Below, piece after piece: positions 43,841 through 52,648 of a stretch of 64,000 nt of DNA. The DNA comes from Pseudomonadota bacterium (GTDB lineage: Bacteria > Pseudomonadota > Alphaproteobacteria > Rhodospirillales > Magnetospirillaceae). Positions within the stretch are counted from its first letter, which is position 1. The number at the start of each line of letters is the position of its first letter. The DNA lies in assembly GCA_021793155.1 (NCBI GenBank), contig JAJYTF010000001.1, positions 248,001 to 312,000 of the forward strand. The letters run 5' to 3'. The translations under genes and the position numbers were made by a program. Below the pieces are notes generated by a model, which saw only the letters and a list, made by a program, of their open reading frames with translations, had not been told where the DNA came from and made no database searches.

Positions 43841-45043
43841 ATGGCCAGTGGTATCAAGGACAAGGTCGCCATCCTCGGAATGGGCTGCACCAAGTTTGGT
43901 GAGCGCTGGAACGCAAGCCCCGAAGATCTCATGGTCGAGGCCTATGGAGAGGCGATGGCCGATGCCGGCATCGGCCCGGAACAACTGGGCGCCGCCTGGT
44001 TCTCAACACATATGGAAGATATCGGGACCGGTCGCGGCGGCATGCCGATGGGGATCGCACTGCGCCTGCCGAATATCGGTGTCACCCGCGTGGAGAACTT
44101 CTGCGCCGGCGGATCGGAAGCCGTTCGGGCGGCTGTCTACGCGGTGGCTGCCGGGGCGTGCGACATCGCGTTGGCGCTTGGGGTTGAAAAGCTCAAGGAC
44201 ACCGGTTACGGCGGGCTGCCTGCGGCGACGGTCGGGACGCTCGTTCCGCAATGGTATCCCAATGCCGTGGGGCCGGCCAACTTTGCGCAGCTGGCAACGG
44301 CCTACCGACGCAAGCACCGGATGGATGCCGCAACATTGAAGCGGGCCATCGCCCACGTTTCGGTGAAAAGCCATGCCAATGGCGCAAGAAATCCGAAGGC
44401 GCATCTCCAAAATACCGTTACCGAAGAGCAGGTGCTCAACGCGCCGATCATCGCCGAGCCGCTTGGTCTCTATGATTGCTGCGGGGTCTCTGATGGTGCC
44501 GCGGCAGTCGTGGTGACCACGCCGGACATCGCCCGTGGGCTGGGCAAGAAGAATCTCGTTACCGTCAAAGCATTACAGGTCTCCGTTTCGAACGGTTGGG
44601 AGATGCATTCCAATCAGTGGGATGGAAGCTACTGCCATACGGCGCGCATCGCTGCCAAACGCGCCTATGAGGAAGCCGGGGTCGCCAATCCACGCGAGGA
44701 ACTAAGCATATTGGAAGTGCACGACTGCTTCTCGATCACCGAATTGGTGACGATGGAAGACTTGTTCCTATCGTTGGAAGGCAACGCCGTGAAGGATGTC
44801 ATGGATGGCTTCTACGATGCGGACGGCAAGATCCCTTGCCAGATCGACGGCGGCCTAAAATGCTTCGGTCACCCCATCGGCGCGAGCGGAATTCGCATGC
44901 TTTACGAAATCTATTTGCAACTGCAAGGGCGTGCAGGACCACGCCAACTGGCCAATCCGAAGCTCGGCCTGACGCACAATCTCGGGGGCCAGCCTTCTCA
45001 GAACGTTTGTTCCATCTCGATCGTCGGGTTGGAAAGCGTTTGA
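43841..45043 (+). CDS. Thiolase of the SCP-2/BbsB type
   Basis: 400 residues. Nucleophile Cys88 in VENFCAGGSEAV, His294 in EVHDCFSITEL, and CFGHPIGASG with His344; HNLGGQPSQNVCSI near the end. These are features of SCP-2-type thiolases that work with a DUF35 partner, such as the benzoylsuccinyl-CoA thiolase BbsB. It probably cleaves a branched 3-oxoacyl-CoA. Starts 3 bp after the HMGCS/DUF35 fusion, so both are made together. Confidence 0.88.
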   Translation: MASGIKDKVAILGMGCTKFGERWNASPEDLMVEAYGEAMADAGIGPEQLGAAWFSTHMEDIGTGRGGMPMGIALRLPNIGVTRVENFCAGGSEAVRAAVYAVAAGACDIALALGVEKLKDTGYGGLPAATVGTLVPQWYPNAVGPANFAQLATAYRRKHRMDAATLKRAIAHVSVKSHANGARNPKAHLQNTVTEEQVLNAPIIAEPLGLYDCCGVSDGAAAVVVTTPDIARGLGKKNLVTVKALQVSVSNGWEMHSNQWDGSYCHTARIAAKRAYEEAGVANPREELSILEVHDCFSITELVTMEDLFLSLEGNAVKDVMDGFYDADGKIPCQIDGGLKCFGHPIGASGIRMLYEIYLQLQGRAGPRQLANPKLGLTHNLGGQPSQNVCSISIVGLESV

Positions 45044-45073
45044 GATGAGGCCGAAGGAGGGGCGACGGCGGGC

Positions 45074-45922
45074 ATGACCAAGGTCGATTTGGATCATCTG
45101 AGGACCTGGGTCGGCAAGGAAAGCCAGATTGCCGATGATCTCTGCGTGTTCCCGACACGGGCACTCGCCGCCGCTCTTGATCGCGACGTCACGCCTGGGA
45201 AGGGCGACCGCCTGCCGCTGCCTTGGCATTGGTTATATTTTCTCGATGTGCCGATGGCCAATGCGACAGGTCCCGACGGCCACCCGAAAAAGGGCGATTC
45301 TCTGCCACCCGTTCCCTTGGCGCGTCGCATGTGGGCGGCGGGCAGCCTCCACGTCGAAAATTCACTCATCCTTGGTACTGCAGCCTATAAACGGTCCAAG
45401 ATTCGTTCGATTGATTTCAAGGAAGGAAAATCCGGCCCACTGGTGTTTGTTAATGTTGACCATCTGATTTATCAGAATGAGCGACTCTGCATATCTGAGG
45501 AACAAAGTATTGTTTACCGGGAGATGCCTGACGGTCCGACACCGTTGCCGCCTGGGGAGATTGCGCCGAACGACTGGGATTGGGCCAAGACCGTCACGCC
45601 TGATCCTGTTTTTTTATTTCGATTTTCAGCGCTGACCTACAACGGGCATCGTATTCATTACGATAGGGACTACGCGACGCAGAAGGAACATTATCCTGGA
45701 CTCGTCGTCCACGGCCCTTTGCTTGCGACCCTGCTGCTGGATCTTGCCACCACCAACTGTTCTGACAAGCAGATCAGGGAATTTAACTTCCGTGCCGTCC
45801 GGCCGATTTTCGATCTTGCCCCGTTCCAGTTGCGTGGCAAGCGCCACGGCAACCAGGTGAAGCTTTGGGCAGTCGATCCCCAAGGATTTATCGCCACATC
45901 GGCGACGTGTGTCTTGGTGTGA
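45074..45922 (+). CDS. Double-hotdog hydratase, itaconyl-/mesaconyl-CoA-hydratase-like
   Basis: 282 residues in two hotdog halves. The second half carries FSALTYNGHRIHYDRDYATQKEHYPGLVVHGPLLATLLLD, the catalytic motif of FAS1-type dehydratases and mesaconyl-C4-CoA or itaconyl-CoA hydratases (Asn, His, Asp conserved). Followed 9 bp later by a CitE-type lyase, the same pairing as in itaconate and mesaconate degradation, where hydration gives citramalyl-CoA. The family is clear; the exact substrate is inferred. Confidence 0.82.
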   Translation: MTKVDLDHLRTWVGKESQIADDLCVFPTRALAAALDRDVTPGKGDRLPLPWHWLYFLDVPMANATGPDGHPKKGDSLPPVPLARRMWAAGSLHVENSLILGTAAYKRSKIRSIDFKEGKSGPLVFVNVDHLIYQNERLCISEEQSIVYREMPDGPTPLPPGEIAPNDWDWAKTVTPDPVFLFRFSALTYNGHRIHYDRDYATQKEHYPGLVVHGPLLATLLLDLATTNCSDKQIREFNFRAVRPIFDLAPFQLRGKRHGNQVKLWAVDPQGFIATSATCVLV

Positions 45923-45931
45923 GGGCCTGCT

Positions 45932-46828
45932 ATGCCAGGAATATTCCCGATTTGGCGTTCTATGTTGTTCGTTCCGGCGCAAATCGAGAAATTTGTCGCC
46001 AAAGCACACACCCGTGGGGCCGATGCCTACATCCTCGACCTGGAAGACAGCGTGCCCGCCAGCCGGAAGGACGTGGCACGGTCCATGATCGTCGCCGATG
46101 CGCGGCAGGTATCGCGGTCGGGCGCGGCCGTCCTTGTCCGCATCAACCAGCCCTGGACGGTCAGCCAACGAGACTTGGCGGCGGTCGTCGGTCGAGGAGT
46201 GCGTGCCATCGTCCTGCCGAAAGTCAATTGTCCTGACTACGTTCGCGCCGTGGCGCAAGAGATCGATTCGCTCGAGGCGGAGCGGGACGTTGCCGCAGGC
46301 CACACTTTGTTGATAGCGCAGATCGAGGACGTTGACGCCCTGGCACGGCTTGACGAGATCGCCGCAAGTTCCTCGCGATTGATGGGCATGACGCTGGGTT
46401 CGGAAGACTTTTCGGCATCGGTCGGCATGGAACCGATTCCCGCCGCGTTGTTTGCTCCCAATCAGTCGATCGTCTTCGCGTGTCGGCGTGCCGGCATTCT
46501 GCCATTTGGATTCCCTGCGTCGATCGCCGACTATGCCGAGATCGGGGACTTTCGCGCGACGATAAAGTTGGCGCGTCAATTGGGCTTTGTCGGCGCCTTC
46601 TGCATTCATCCGTCACAGGTCGCCGTCCTGAACGAGGAATTCGCGCCGACGCCAAATGAAATCGAGCATGCGCGCGGACTTGTCTCCGCCTATGAGCAAG
46701 CGTTGAAACAAGGGCGTGGCGCCGCAGAATATAGAGGAAAAATGATCGACCCGCCGGTCGTGATGAGGGCTCAGGAGCTGTTGCGTCGGGCCTGTCATCT
46801 CGAAATAAGTGGTCTTGCAAAAAAATAG
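45932..46828 (+). CDS. CitE-type CoA-ester lyase (citramalyl-CoA or malyl-CoA lyase-like)
   Basis: 298 residues, complete TIM barrel. WRSMLFVPA, ADAYILDLEDSVPASRK, VRINQPWT, LIAQIEDVDAL and LGSEDFSASVG are the expected Mg2+ and CoA-binding segments. With the preceding hydratase it would split citramalyl-CoA to pyruvate and acetyl-CoA, or a related malyl-CoA-type ester. Last catabolic gene of the operon; an MCP gene follows after 31 bp. Confidence 0.87.
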   Translation: MPGIFPIWRSMLFVPAQIEKFVAKAHTRGADAYILDLEDSVPASRKDVARSMIVADARQVSRSGAAVLVRINQPWTVSQRDLAAVVGRGVRAIVLPKVNCPDYVRAVAQEIDSLEAERDVAAGHTLLIAQIEDVDALARLDEIAASSSRLMGMTLGSEDFSASVGMEPIPAALFAPNQSIVFACRRAGILPFGFPASIADYAEIGDFRATIKLARQLGFVGAFCIHPSQVAVLNEEFAPTPNEIEHARGLVSAYEQALKQGRGAAEYRGKMIDPPVVMRAQELLRRACHLEISGLAKK

Positions 46829-46859
46829 GTAAACAAGAAATGCCCTAGGGAGGGTGGTT

Positions 46860-48542
46860 ATGACAATGAATATAAGTATGAGATCACAGATCGCATTCAT
46901 ACTATTATGTATTGTTGGGTTGATTGTTGCATTTAGCGGAGTAATTTGGGTTTCAGTGGAGGGGATGTCGGTAGCGGCAAACGACATGGGGCGAGGGAAG
47001 GATGTTGTGTCCGACATTCAGTCGCCGCCACTGACAGTTATCGAGGCTGAGCTAACGGTCTTACAACTGCAGGATGCGCAGTCGGACGAGGTGGCGGCGC
47101 TGCTGGCGAAGCTCGCTGAATTAAAGAGCGATTACGATGAAAGGAATGCGTTCTGGGCGCAGGAACCGCTTGATCCCATCGTCAAGAAGGAATTGCTTGG
47201 GGAGCAAAAACGGTGGGCTGACGAGTTCTGGACGCTGGTTCAGGGCGATTTTGTCAGGGCCGTGGAGCATGGTGACAACAAGCAGGTACGGCAAATCGCG
47301 GCCGAACTGACCAGACTGTATCTCGCTCATCGCAATGGCGTTTACGGCACCCTCAACATAGCCGTCAAATACGCGGATGGAAAACTAGCTTCTCTAAATG
47401 ACACATCGGGAATCGTGCGGCGGCATATTCTGGTGCTTGCTGGCGGAGGTGTGCTCATGAGCTTGCTGATCATGTTTTGGCTTGTTCGGCGCATCACGGG
47501 GCCGATTCTGAAAATCGAGAACGTCACGCGTAGCCTCGCTGAAGGCGACCACTTGGTCGCCATTCCGGGATTGCAGCGCAGAGACGAGATCGGAACTCTT
47601 GCGAAAGCAATCGACGTGCTGAAACAAAGGTCGGCCGAGGCAGTGCGATTGGCCTCTGAACAGGACCGTCTCAAAGCCGAGGCGGCGCAGGAACGGCAGG
47701 GGGCGATGCAGAGATTGGCGGCTGAGTTCGAAGTTTCGGTCAAATGCATGATCGATGGGATGGCATCTTCCGCTGGCGAGATGGAAGCCTCCGCCAACGC
47801 AATGATGGCGGCAGCCTCTACGGCCGACGACGATACCGCGAGGGCGGCTGTGGCGGCGGAGCAGACAAGTGCCAATGTTGGAGCCGTGGCCTCTGCAACC
47901 GAGGAGCTTTCTTCTTCGATCCAAGAGATCGGCCACCAAGTAGCCCACTCCTCACAAGTCGCGGCCGACGCCGTCTCGGAGGTTGACCGTGTCGGTTCCG
48001 CCATGAAAGCGCTCTCGGACTCGGCCAAGCGGGTTGGCGACATCGTGGCGCTGATCAACGGCATCGCCGCCCAGACCAATCTGCTTGCGCTGAACGCAAC
48101 CATCGAGGCGGCCCGTGCGGGCGAGGCGGGCAAAGGATTTGCCGTAGTTGCGTCGGAGGTAAAGTCATTGGCCACCCAAACTGGTAAAGCGACGGAGGAA
48201 ATTCAGACGACGGTGGCTGAAATCCAGTCGATGACGGTAGTGGCTGTCTCGGCCATCGAGGGCATCGCCGGCACCGTGACGCGGATGAACCAGGTCGCAA
48301 CCATGGTTGCTGCGGCTGTCGAGGAACAGGGTGCGGCGACCCGTGAAATCGCATCGAGCATAGAACAAGCGGCAGAGGGCGCCCAGCGGGTCTCAGGCAA
48401 CGTCACGGCCGCGCACCGGGCGGTCGGAGAAACTGGAGGTCTTGCCAACAACGTTCTCGAAACAGCAGGCAAACTTTCTCGCGCTGCCGAGCTGTTACAA
48501 TCCGAAGTCGAAATATTTTTGTCCGGTGTCCGTGCTGCATAA
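46860..48542 (+). CDS. Methyl-accepting chemotaxis protein
   Basis: 560 residues. Membrane helices at about 10-34 and 188-208 frame a helical periplasmic sensor domain, then HAMP (about 210-262) and the signalling coiled coil with the conserved hairpin tip [31 protein letters not shown] near 397-430. No C-terminal pentapeptide for CheR. It starts 31 bp after the lyase gene with GGGAGGG, so it may be co-transcribed and sense a substrate of the pathway. A GTG two codons earlier is possible. Confidence 0.92.
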   Translation: MTMNISMRSQIAFILLCIVGLIVAFSGVIWVSVEGMSVAANDMGRGKDVVSDIQSPPLTVIEAELTVLQLQDAQSDEVAALLAKLAELKSDYDERNAFWAQEPLDPIVKKELLGEQKRWADEFWTLVQGDFVRAVEHGDNKQVRQIAAELTRLYLAHRNGVYGTLNIAVKYADGKLASLNDTSGIVRRHILVLAGGGVLMSLLIMFWLVRRITGPILKIENVTRSLAEGDHLVAIPGLQRRDEIGTLAKAIDVLKQRSAEAVRLASEQDRLKAEAAQERQGAMQRLAAEFEVSVKCMIDGMASSAGEMEASANAMMAAASTADDDTARAAVAAEQTSANVGAVASATEELSSSIQEIGHQVAHSSQVAADAVSEVDRVGSAMKALSDSAKRVGDIVALINGIAAQTNLLALNATIEAARAGEAGKGFAVVASEVKSLATQTGKATEEIQTTVAEIQSMTVVAVSAIEGIAGTVTRMNQVATMVAAAVEEQGAATREIASSIEQAAEGAQRVSGNVTAAHRAVGETGGLANNVLETAGKLSRAAELLQSEVEIFLSGVRAA

Positions 48543-48650
48543 TAATTAAGTGATGTATCGACTGTGCAATTGCGCATATATCGCATAATTGCTTCTTCTT
48601 GTTAAGACGATGAAAGTGGGTCTCTTGCGGAACCCGAAGGGAATGCGGCG

Positions 48651-49034
48651 ATGGCACTAAAAAATATACTTGTGTATGTGGACAACACCGAGGCATTCGT
48701 CACGAGAATGGGAGTCGCGACTGCCCTGGCTACGGTTCATGGCGCTTGCGTGACGGGTCTCTATGTTCGTCCGATCTTGGAAGTCCCTCGCATCGCCGAT
48801 TCCGTGGGTGGACGGGAATTGGTTGAGAGCCTGCGCCAAGGGGCAGAGCGGCAGGCCCACGGTCTGCATGAGAAATTCCGTTCTCTCGTTGATCCCAAGG
48901 TCCCGGCCGAATGGGTTGACGTGTCGGGCAATGTTGTCGAATCGCTTGTGAAGCAGGCTCGCTACACCGACCTCGTAATCGTGGGGCAATCGCCCGTTCT
49001 GGACGGGCTGAGCAGGACACCAGGACACAATTGA
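48651..49034 (+). CDS. Universal stress protein, N-terminal half of a split tandem protein
   Basis: 127 residues: LKNILVYVDNTEAFVTRMGVATALA opens the first Usp domain, and YTDLVIVGQSPVLDG is its ATP-loop strand, after which the frame ends. The next frame continues at the point where an intact two-domain Usp would go on to its second domain (HLVLSSGQPIIVVPEG). Two halves therefore look like one tandem Usp gene broken by a frameshift at about 49,020-49,034, or two translationally coupled halves. GGCG-type weak ribosome binding site. Confidence 0.75.
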   Translation: MALKNILVYVDNTEAFVTRMGVATALATVHGACVTGLYVRPILEVPRIADSVGGRELVESLRQGAERQAHGLHEKFRSLVDPKVPAEWVDVSGNVVESLVKQARYTDLVIVGQSPVLDGLSRTPGHN

Positions 49035-49486
49035 GTAACCACCTGGTCCTCAGTTCAGGCCAGCCGATCATTGTGGTGCCTGAAGGTTACTCGACTGCGC
49101 CGAAGTTCGAGCGGGTTGTCATCGCCTGGAACGGAAGTCGTGAGGCGGTTCGAGCGGTCAGTGATGCAATTCCCATTCTGCAGCGTGCTGAATTCGTTGA
49201 GGTCCTTATGATTTCAGCGACTCAAGTAGAACCAGCCACGCAGCCTCAGGGAGTCAAGATCTGCGCTCACTTGGCCGAACACGGTATCGGCGCAACCGGC
49301 ACGGTCGTGGCGGATCAAGCTGCTGTTGGTGTCGGAGGGCTGATCCTGGCCCGGGCACTCGAACAGCGGGCCGATCTAATCGTAATGGGGGCTTACGGCC
49401 GGTCCAGGGTAAGGGAAGCCCTTTTGGGTGGCACGAGTGACCAAGTTCTGACTGAGGCGAAGATACTCACTTTGATGTCCCACTGA
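49031..49486 (+). CDS. Universal stress protein, C-terminal half of a split tandem protein
   Basis: 151 residues from a TTG that overlaps the previous stop by 4 bp. LVLSSGQPIIVVPEGYS is the end of the first domain of a tandem Usp; KFERVVIAWNGSREAVRAVSDA starts the second, with the ATP motif LIVMGAYGRSRVREALLGGTSDQVL (G-x2-G-x9-G-(S/T)). Frame differs from the upstream half. Usp genes often accompany anaerobic aromatic and alicyclic degradation genes; function here is unknown. Confidence 0.75.
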   Translation: MSNHLVLSSGQPIIVVPEGYSTAPKFERVVIAWNGSREAVRAVSDAIPILQRAEFVEVLMISATQVEPATQPQGVKICAHLAEHGIGATGTVVADQAAVGVGGLILARALEQRADLIVMGAYGRSRVREALLGGTSDQVLTEAKILTLMSH

Positions 49487-49575
49487 CAGTCGCGACCAGC
49501 CGCGGGTGGGGCAATCCAATAAATCTTCGAGGCGGTGGACGAATAGCCCTGGCACCATGACAAAGGAGAGTTGCG

Positions 49576-49899
49576 GTGACTTATGTCGTGACCGAATCGT
49601 GCATCAAATGCAAATTTACCGCCTGTGTCGAAGTCTGTCCGACGGACGCTTTTCGCGAAGGGCCGAACTTCCTCGTCATCGATCCGAAATGGTGCATAGA
49701 CTGTTCACAGTGTTCCGCAGAATGCCCGGCAAAGGCGATTGAACGTGACGACGCGCTGCCGGAGGAGCTAAAGCATTTCATCGCTCTCAATGCCGAATTG
49801 GCAAAATCATGGCCAGTGATTACTCAGCGAAAGACGCCACCCGTCGATGCCGACGAATGGCTATTGGTCAAAGATAAGCTGAAGTTTCTTGAGCGGTAA
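49576..49899 (+). CDS. fdxA: 7Fe ferredoxin, FdxA type
   Basis: 107 residues from GTG after AAAGGAG. CIKCKFTACVEVCP and CIDCSQCSAECP supply Cys9, Cys17 and Cys50 for a [3Fe-4S] and Cys21, Cys40, Cys43 and Cys46 for a [4Fe-4S] cluster. The free Cys normally found four residues after Cys21 is Ala (PTDAF). Low-potential electron carrier, possibly for the radical SAM protein or another reductase of the pathway. It converges with the iclR gene, 10 bp away. Confidence 0.93.
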   Translation: MTYVVTESCIKCKFTACVEVCPTDAFREGPNFLVIDPKWCIDCSQCSAECPAKAIERDDALPEELKHFIALNAELAKSWPVITQRKTPPVDADEWLLVKDKLKFLER

Positions 49900-49909
49900 T
49901 CGTTGTTCT

Positions 49910-50713
49910 TTATTGAGAGCCGCTCAAATCCGTAATCCCGGAAGCTCTGTTGGCCACTTCCTTGACAATCGTCTTAAGCGATTCGAGTTCTCGGCTGAAG
50001 CGGTCGGTCGGGCCGGCAATGCTGAGTGCGGCGACACAACGACGGCCGCTGTCAAAGACTGGTGCCGCCACGGCCGACAGGCCCTTCATGCTGACGTCCA
50101 GCGAGTACGACAGCCCTTCGTCATGGATCCGTGCAATGTCCTTCTTGAGTGACTTGCGCGTGATCGGTATGACGGTCTTCAGCTTGAAGGAAACCGTTGA
50201 GAGGTAATCGGCCTGTCGCTTCTTGTCGGCGAATGCGAGCAGGAGTCGGCCACCAGTGGTGACGTACAGCGGTCGTGTCGTGCCAACCGGAATCTGGTAA
50301 CGGACAGGGTGGGGACTGTTCATGACCTCGACATAGGAAATAACTTCCCCGGCCCAGTCCGGTACCCCAAGCAGAACCGTCTCCTCGGTACGGCGACACA
50401 ACTCTTCCATGAACGGGCGGATCATCTTCGGGAAATCCCACGCCGCCAGCACCTCGGCTGACAGCCTGAACATGGTTGGCCCCAGCCGATAGGTACCATT
50501 TCCGTGGAGGAGATAGGCATCGGCGACCAGCGGTCTCAGCAAGTTCAAAAGACTGCTCTTCGGCGTGTCCAAAGCAATGTTGAGTTCTGCCAGCGACATC
50601 CCTTCGGGTGCCCGCGATAGGACGCCAAACAGCCCGAGCAGCCGGGTCAGCGAGCGCGGGCCGGTGACGTCCCGTTCGACCTCGATGGTTGTCTCTTCCT
50701 GCGAGTTTGCCAT
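49910..50713 (-). CDS. IclR-family transcriptional regulator
   Basis: 267 residues. N-terminal winged helix (about 12-75: SLTRLLGLFGVLSRAPEGMSLAELNIALDTPKSSLLNLLRPL) and C-terminal effector domain (about 90-255: YLSTVSFKL, DEGLSYSLDVSMKGLSAVAAPVFD). Start at 50,713 has a GGAG/AAGG ribosome binding site. Divergent from the carboxylase operon, so it likely senses a pathway compound or repressor ligand. A palindrome suited to autoregulation lies at 50,726-50,743. Confidence 0.92.
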   Translation of the reverse strand: MANSQEETTIEVERDVTGPRSLTRLLGLFGVLSRAPEGMSLAELNIALDTPKSSLLNLLRPLVADAYLLHGNGTYRLGPTMFRLSAEVLAAWDFPKMIRPFMEELCRRTEETVLLGVPDWAGEVISYVEVMNSPHPVRYQIPVGTTRPLYVTTGGRLLLAFADKKRQADYLSTVSFKLKTVIPITRKSLKKDIARIHDEGLSYSLDVSMKGLSAVAAPVFDSGRRCVAALSIAGPTDRFSRELESLKTIVKEVANRASGITDLSGSQ

Positions 50714-50725
50714 GCGCCTTCGTTC

Positions 50726-50743
50726 TCCAATTGTCGCATTGGA
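50726..50743. promoter_or_regulatory. Palindrome upstream of iclR, candidate IclR operator
   Basis: TCCAAT (50,726-50,731) and ATTGGA (50,738-50,743) are reverse complements around six bases. It lies 13-30 bp before the iclR start codon and differs from the 11-bp pathway motif, which suggests that the IclR protein and the pathway repressor recognise different sites. Confidence 0.5.
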
Positions 50744-50802
50744 TAGCATATGAACCGGCCCCCGCCTAGTGCCCTGTTGGCCTGCTCCCGGCTCGTCATG
50801 CT

Positions 50803-50848
50803 TTGACCCTTGGAAAAAGTCTGCTATATATATTTCCGAACGACGTTC
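50803..50848 (+). promoter_or_regulatory. Promoter and operator of the carboxylase operon
   Basis: TTGACC (50,803-50,808), 16-bp spacer, TATATA (50,825-50,830), then the perfect operator core GAACGACGTTC (50,838-50,848). Same architecture as upstream of the acyl-CoA dehydrogenase operon. The carboxylase beta-subunit ATG is 32 bp downstream. Confidence 0.72.
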
Positions 50849-50880
50849 AAATATATCGGCTTCGAAGATGCGGGTTGAAG

Positions 50881-52503
50881 ATGCGGGTTATAGAATCTCT
50901 TGTGGACCGTGACGGCGAAAGCTACCGGCAAAATCGCGCGGGAATGCTGGATCTGATCGCCGAAGTGCGGGCACTCGAGGCGCGAGCGGTGAGTGCTTCG
51001 GAAAAATCCGCACAGCGTTTTGCCAAGCGTGGGCAAATTCTGCCGCGCGAGAGGCTTGCCCGACTGCTCGATCCCGGTAGCCCGTTTCTGGAATTGGCGG
51101 CTCTTGCCGGGTACTGCGGGGTTGAAAACCCAGATCCGGAAACGAGCATTCCGGGTAGCGCCATCATAGCGGGCATCGGCTTCGTGAGCGGCACCCGAGT
51201 AATGGTGGTGGTGAATGACTCGGGGATCAACGCCGGGGCGATGCAGAACTATTCCGGCCGCAAGGTCATGCGGTGTCAGGAAATCGCGCTAGAGAACAAT
51301 CTGCCCTACATTCAGCTTGTGGAAAGCGCGGGGGGCAATCTGCGCGGCAGTTACCTCGTCGAACGGTTCATTGTCGGCGGTGGCATGTTCCGCAATCTGG
51401 CGCGACTATCGGCGGCCGGCCTTCCGGTGATTGCCGTCGTGCACGGGTCGTCCACAGCGGGCGGCGCGTATCTTCCCGGGCTTTCGGACTACGTCATCAT
51501 GGTGCGCGGGCGTGCCCGCGCCTTCCTTGCAGGTCCGCCGTTGCTCAAGGCAGCGACCGGCGAAATCGCGACGGAAGAAGAACTGGGCGGTGCCGACATG
51601 CACGCCCGCGTGTCGGGACTCGGCGACTATGTCGCCGAAAGCGACGCCGACGCGATTTCCATTGCCCGTGACGTGGTCCATGGTCTCGACTGGAATCGCG
51701 CCTCCTCGGTGAGGCGCCATGGCCCCGAGCCGCTGCTCGATCCGGATGACATCCCGGGAATAGTGCCGCTGGATTACCGCAAACCGGTCGATATGCGTGA
51801 AGTCATCGGACGTATCGCCGACGCGTCACAATTCAGTGACTTTCGCCCGACTTATGGTGCGCCGACGGTCTGCGGCACCGGTTTCATCGAAGGTCACGCG
51901 ACGGGATTTATCACCAACAACGGTCCTCTTGATCCGCAGGGGTCGACCAAGGTGGCGCAATTCATTCAGCTGTGTGACCAGGGCGGAATTCCTATCGTCT
52001 ATTTGCAAAACATCACCGGTTTCATCGTTGGGCGAGCCTCGGAAGAAGCGGGGATGATCAAACACGGAGCGAAGCTGATTCAGGCGCTCAGCAATGCCCG
52101 GGTGCCACAGATCACCGTCATGTGCGGAGCCTCTTTCGGTGCCGGGAATTACGGTATGTGCGGTCGAGCTTTTGCGCCGCGGTTCGTCTTTTCGTGGCCC
52201 AACGCAAAGACGGGCGTGATGGGTGGCGAACAAGCGGCAAACACCATGGCGATCGTCGCCGAAGAAAGCGCCAAACGTAACGGGAGGCCACTCGATCGAG
52301 ACCGGATCGAGGAAGAGAAGCGAGGAATTGTTGAAACATTCGAACGTCAGATGGGTGCCGTCCACACCAGTAGCCTGCTGCTCGATGATGGCGTGATCGA
52401 TCCTCGCGACACGCGCCGCGTTCTTGCAATAGCGCTGGCGACGTGCCGGGAGGGAGAGGGAAAGCAACTGCGGCCAGTTCAATACGGCGTGGCCCGCCTC
52501 TAG
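50881..52503 (+). CDS. Acyl-CoA carboxylase, carboxyltransferase beta subunit (LiuB/AtuC-like)
   Basis: 540 residues. Crotonase-like carboxyltransferase halves with GGNLRGSYLVERFIVGGGMFRNLARLSAAG, VHGSSTAGGAYLPGLSDYV and the C-terminal biotin-binding part ASFGAGNYGMCGRAFAPRF, FSWPNAKTGVMGGEQAANTMAIV. The NYGMCGRA and MGGEQAA motifs are those of 3-methylcrotonyl-CoA or geranyl-CoA carboxylases. It transfers CO2 from carboxybiotin to a 3-methyl-2-enoyl-CoA. ATG 50,881 is preceded by GAAG; a direct repeat of GATGCGGGTT covers the start, so an upstream start is possible but not supported by homology. Confidence 0.9.
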   Translation: MRVIESLVDRDGESYRQNRAGMLDLIAEVRALEARAVSASEKSAQRFAKRGQILPRERLARLLDPGSPFLELAALAGYCGVENPDPETSIPGSAIIAGIGFVSGTRVMVVVNDSGINAGAMQNYSGRKVMRCQEIALENNLPYIQLVESAGGNLRGSYLVERFIVGGGMFRNLARLSAAGLPVIAVVHGSSTAGGAYLPGLSDYVIMVRGRARAFLAGPPLLKAATGEIATEEELGGADMHARVSGLGDYVAESDADAISIARDVVHGLDWNRASSVRRHGPEPLLDPDDIPGIVPLDYRKPVDMREVIGRIADASQFSDFRPTYGAPTVCGTGFIEGHATGFITNNGPLDPQGSTKVAQFIQLCDQGGIPIVYLQNITGFIVGRASEEAGMIKHGAKLIQALSNARVPQITVMCGASFGAGNYGMCGRAFAPRFVFSWPNAKTGVMGGEQAANTMAIVAEESAKRNGRPLDRDRIEEEKRGIVETFERQMGAVHTSSLLLDDGVIDPRDTRRVLAIALATCREGEGKQLRPVQYGVARL

Positions 52504-52648
52504 TCATGCCAAATATTCATGTGCCGTAGAGTGTTTTATTTTTGGCGCGTATGAATATTTATGATGTGTACTAGCCTTTTGCGCCAAATGGCTGAGGCAG
52601 ATATGCGTGGCAATGCTATGCCAACAATGAGTAATTACGGAGAGCGGA

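Noticed and set aside
50803-50880. TTG start for the carboxylase beta subunit 26 codons upstream
   Set aside because: It would use the -35 box as its start codon and translate the operator; homologous proteins start near the ATG at 50,881.
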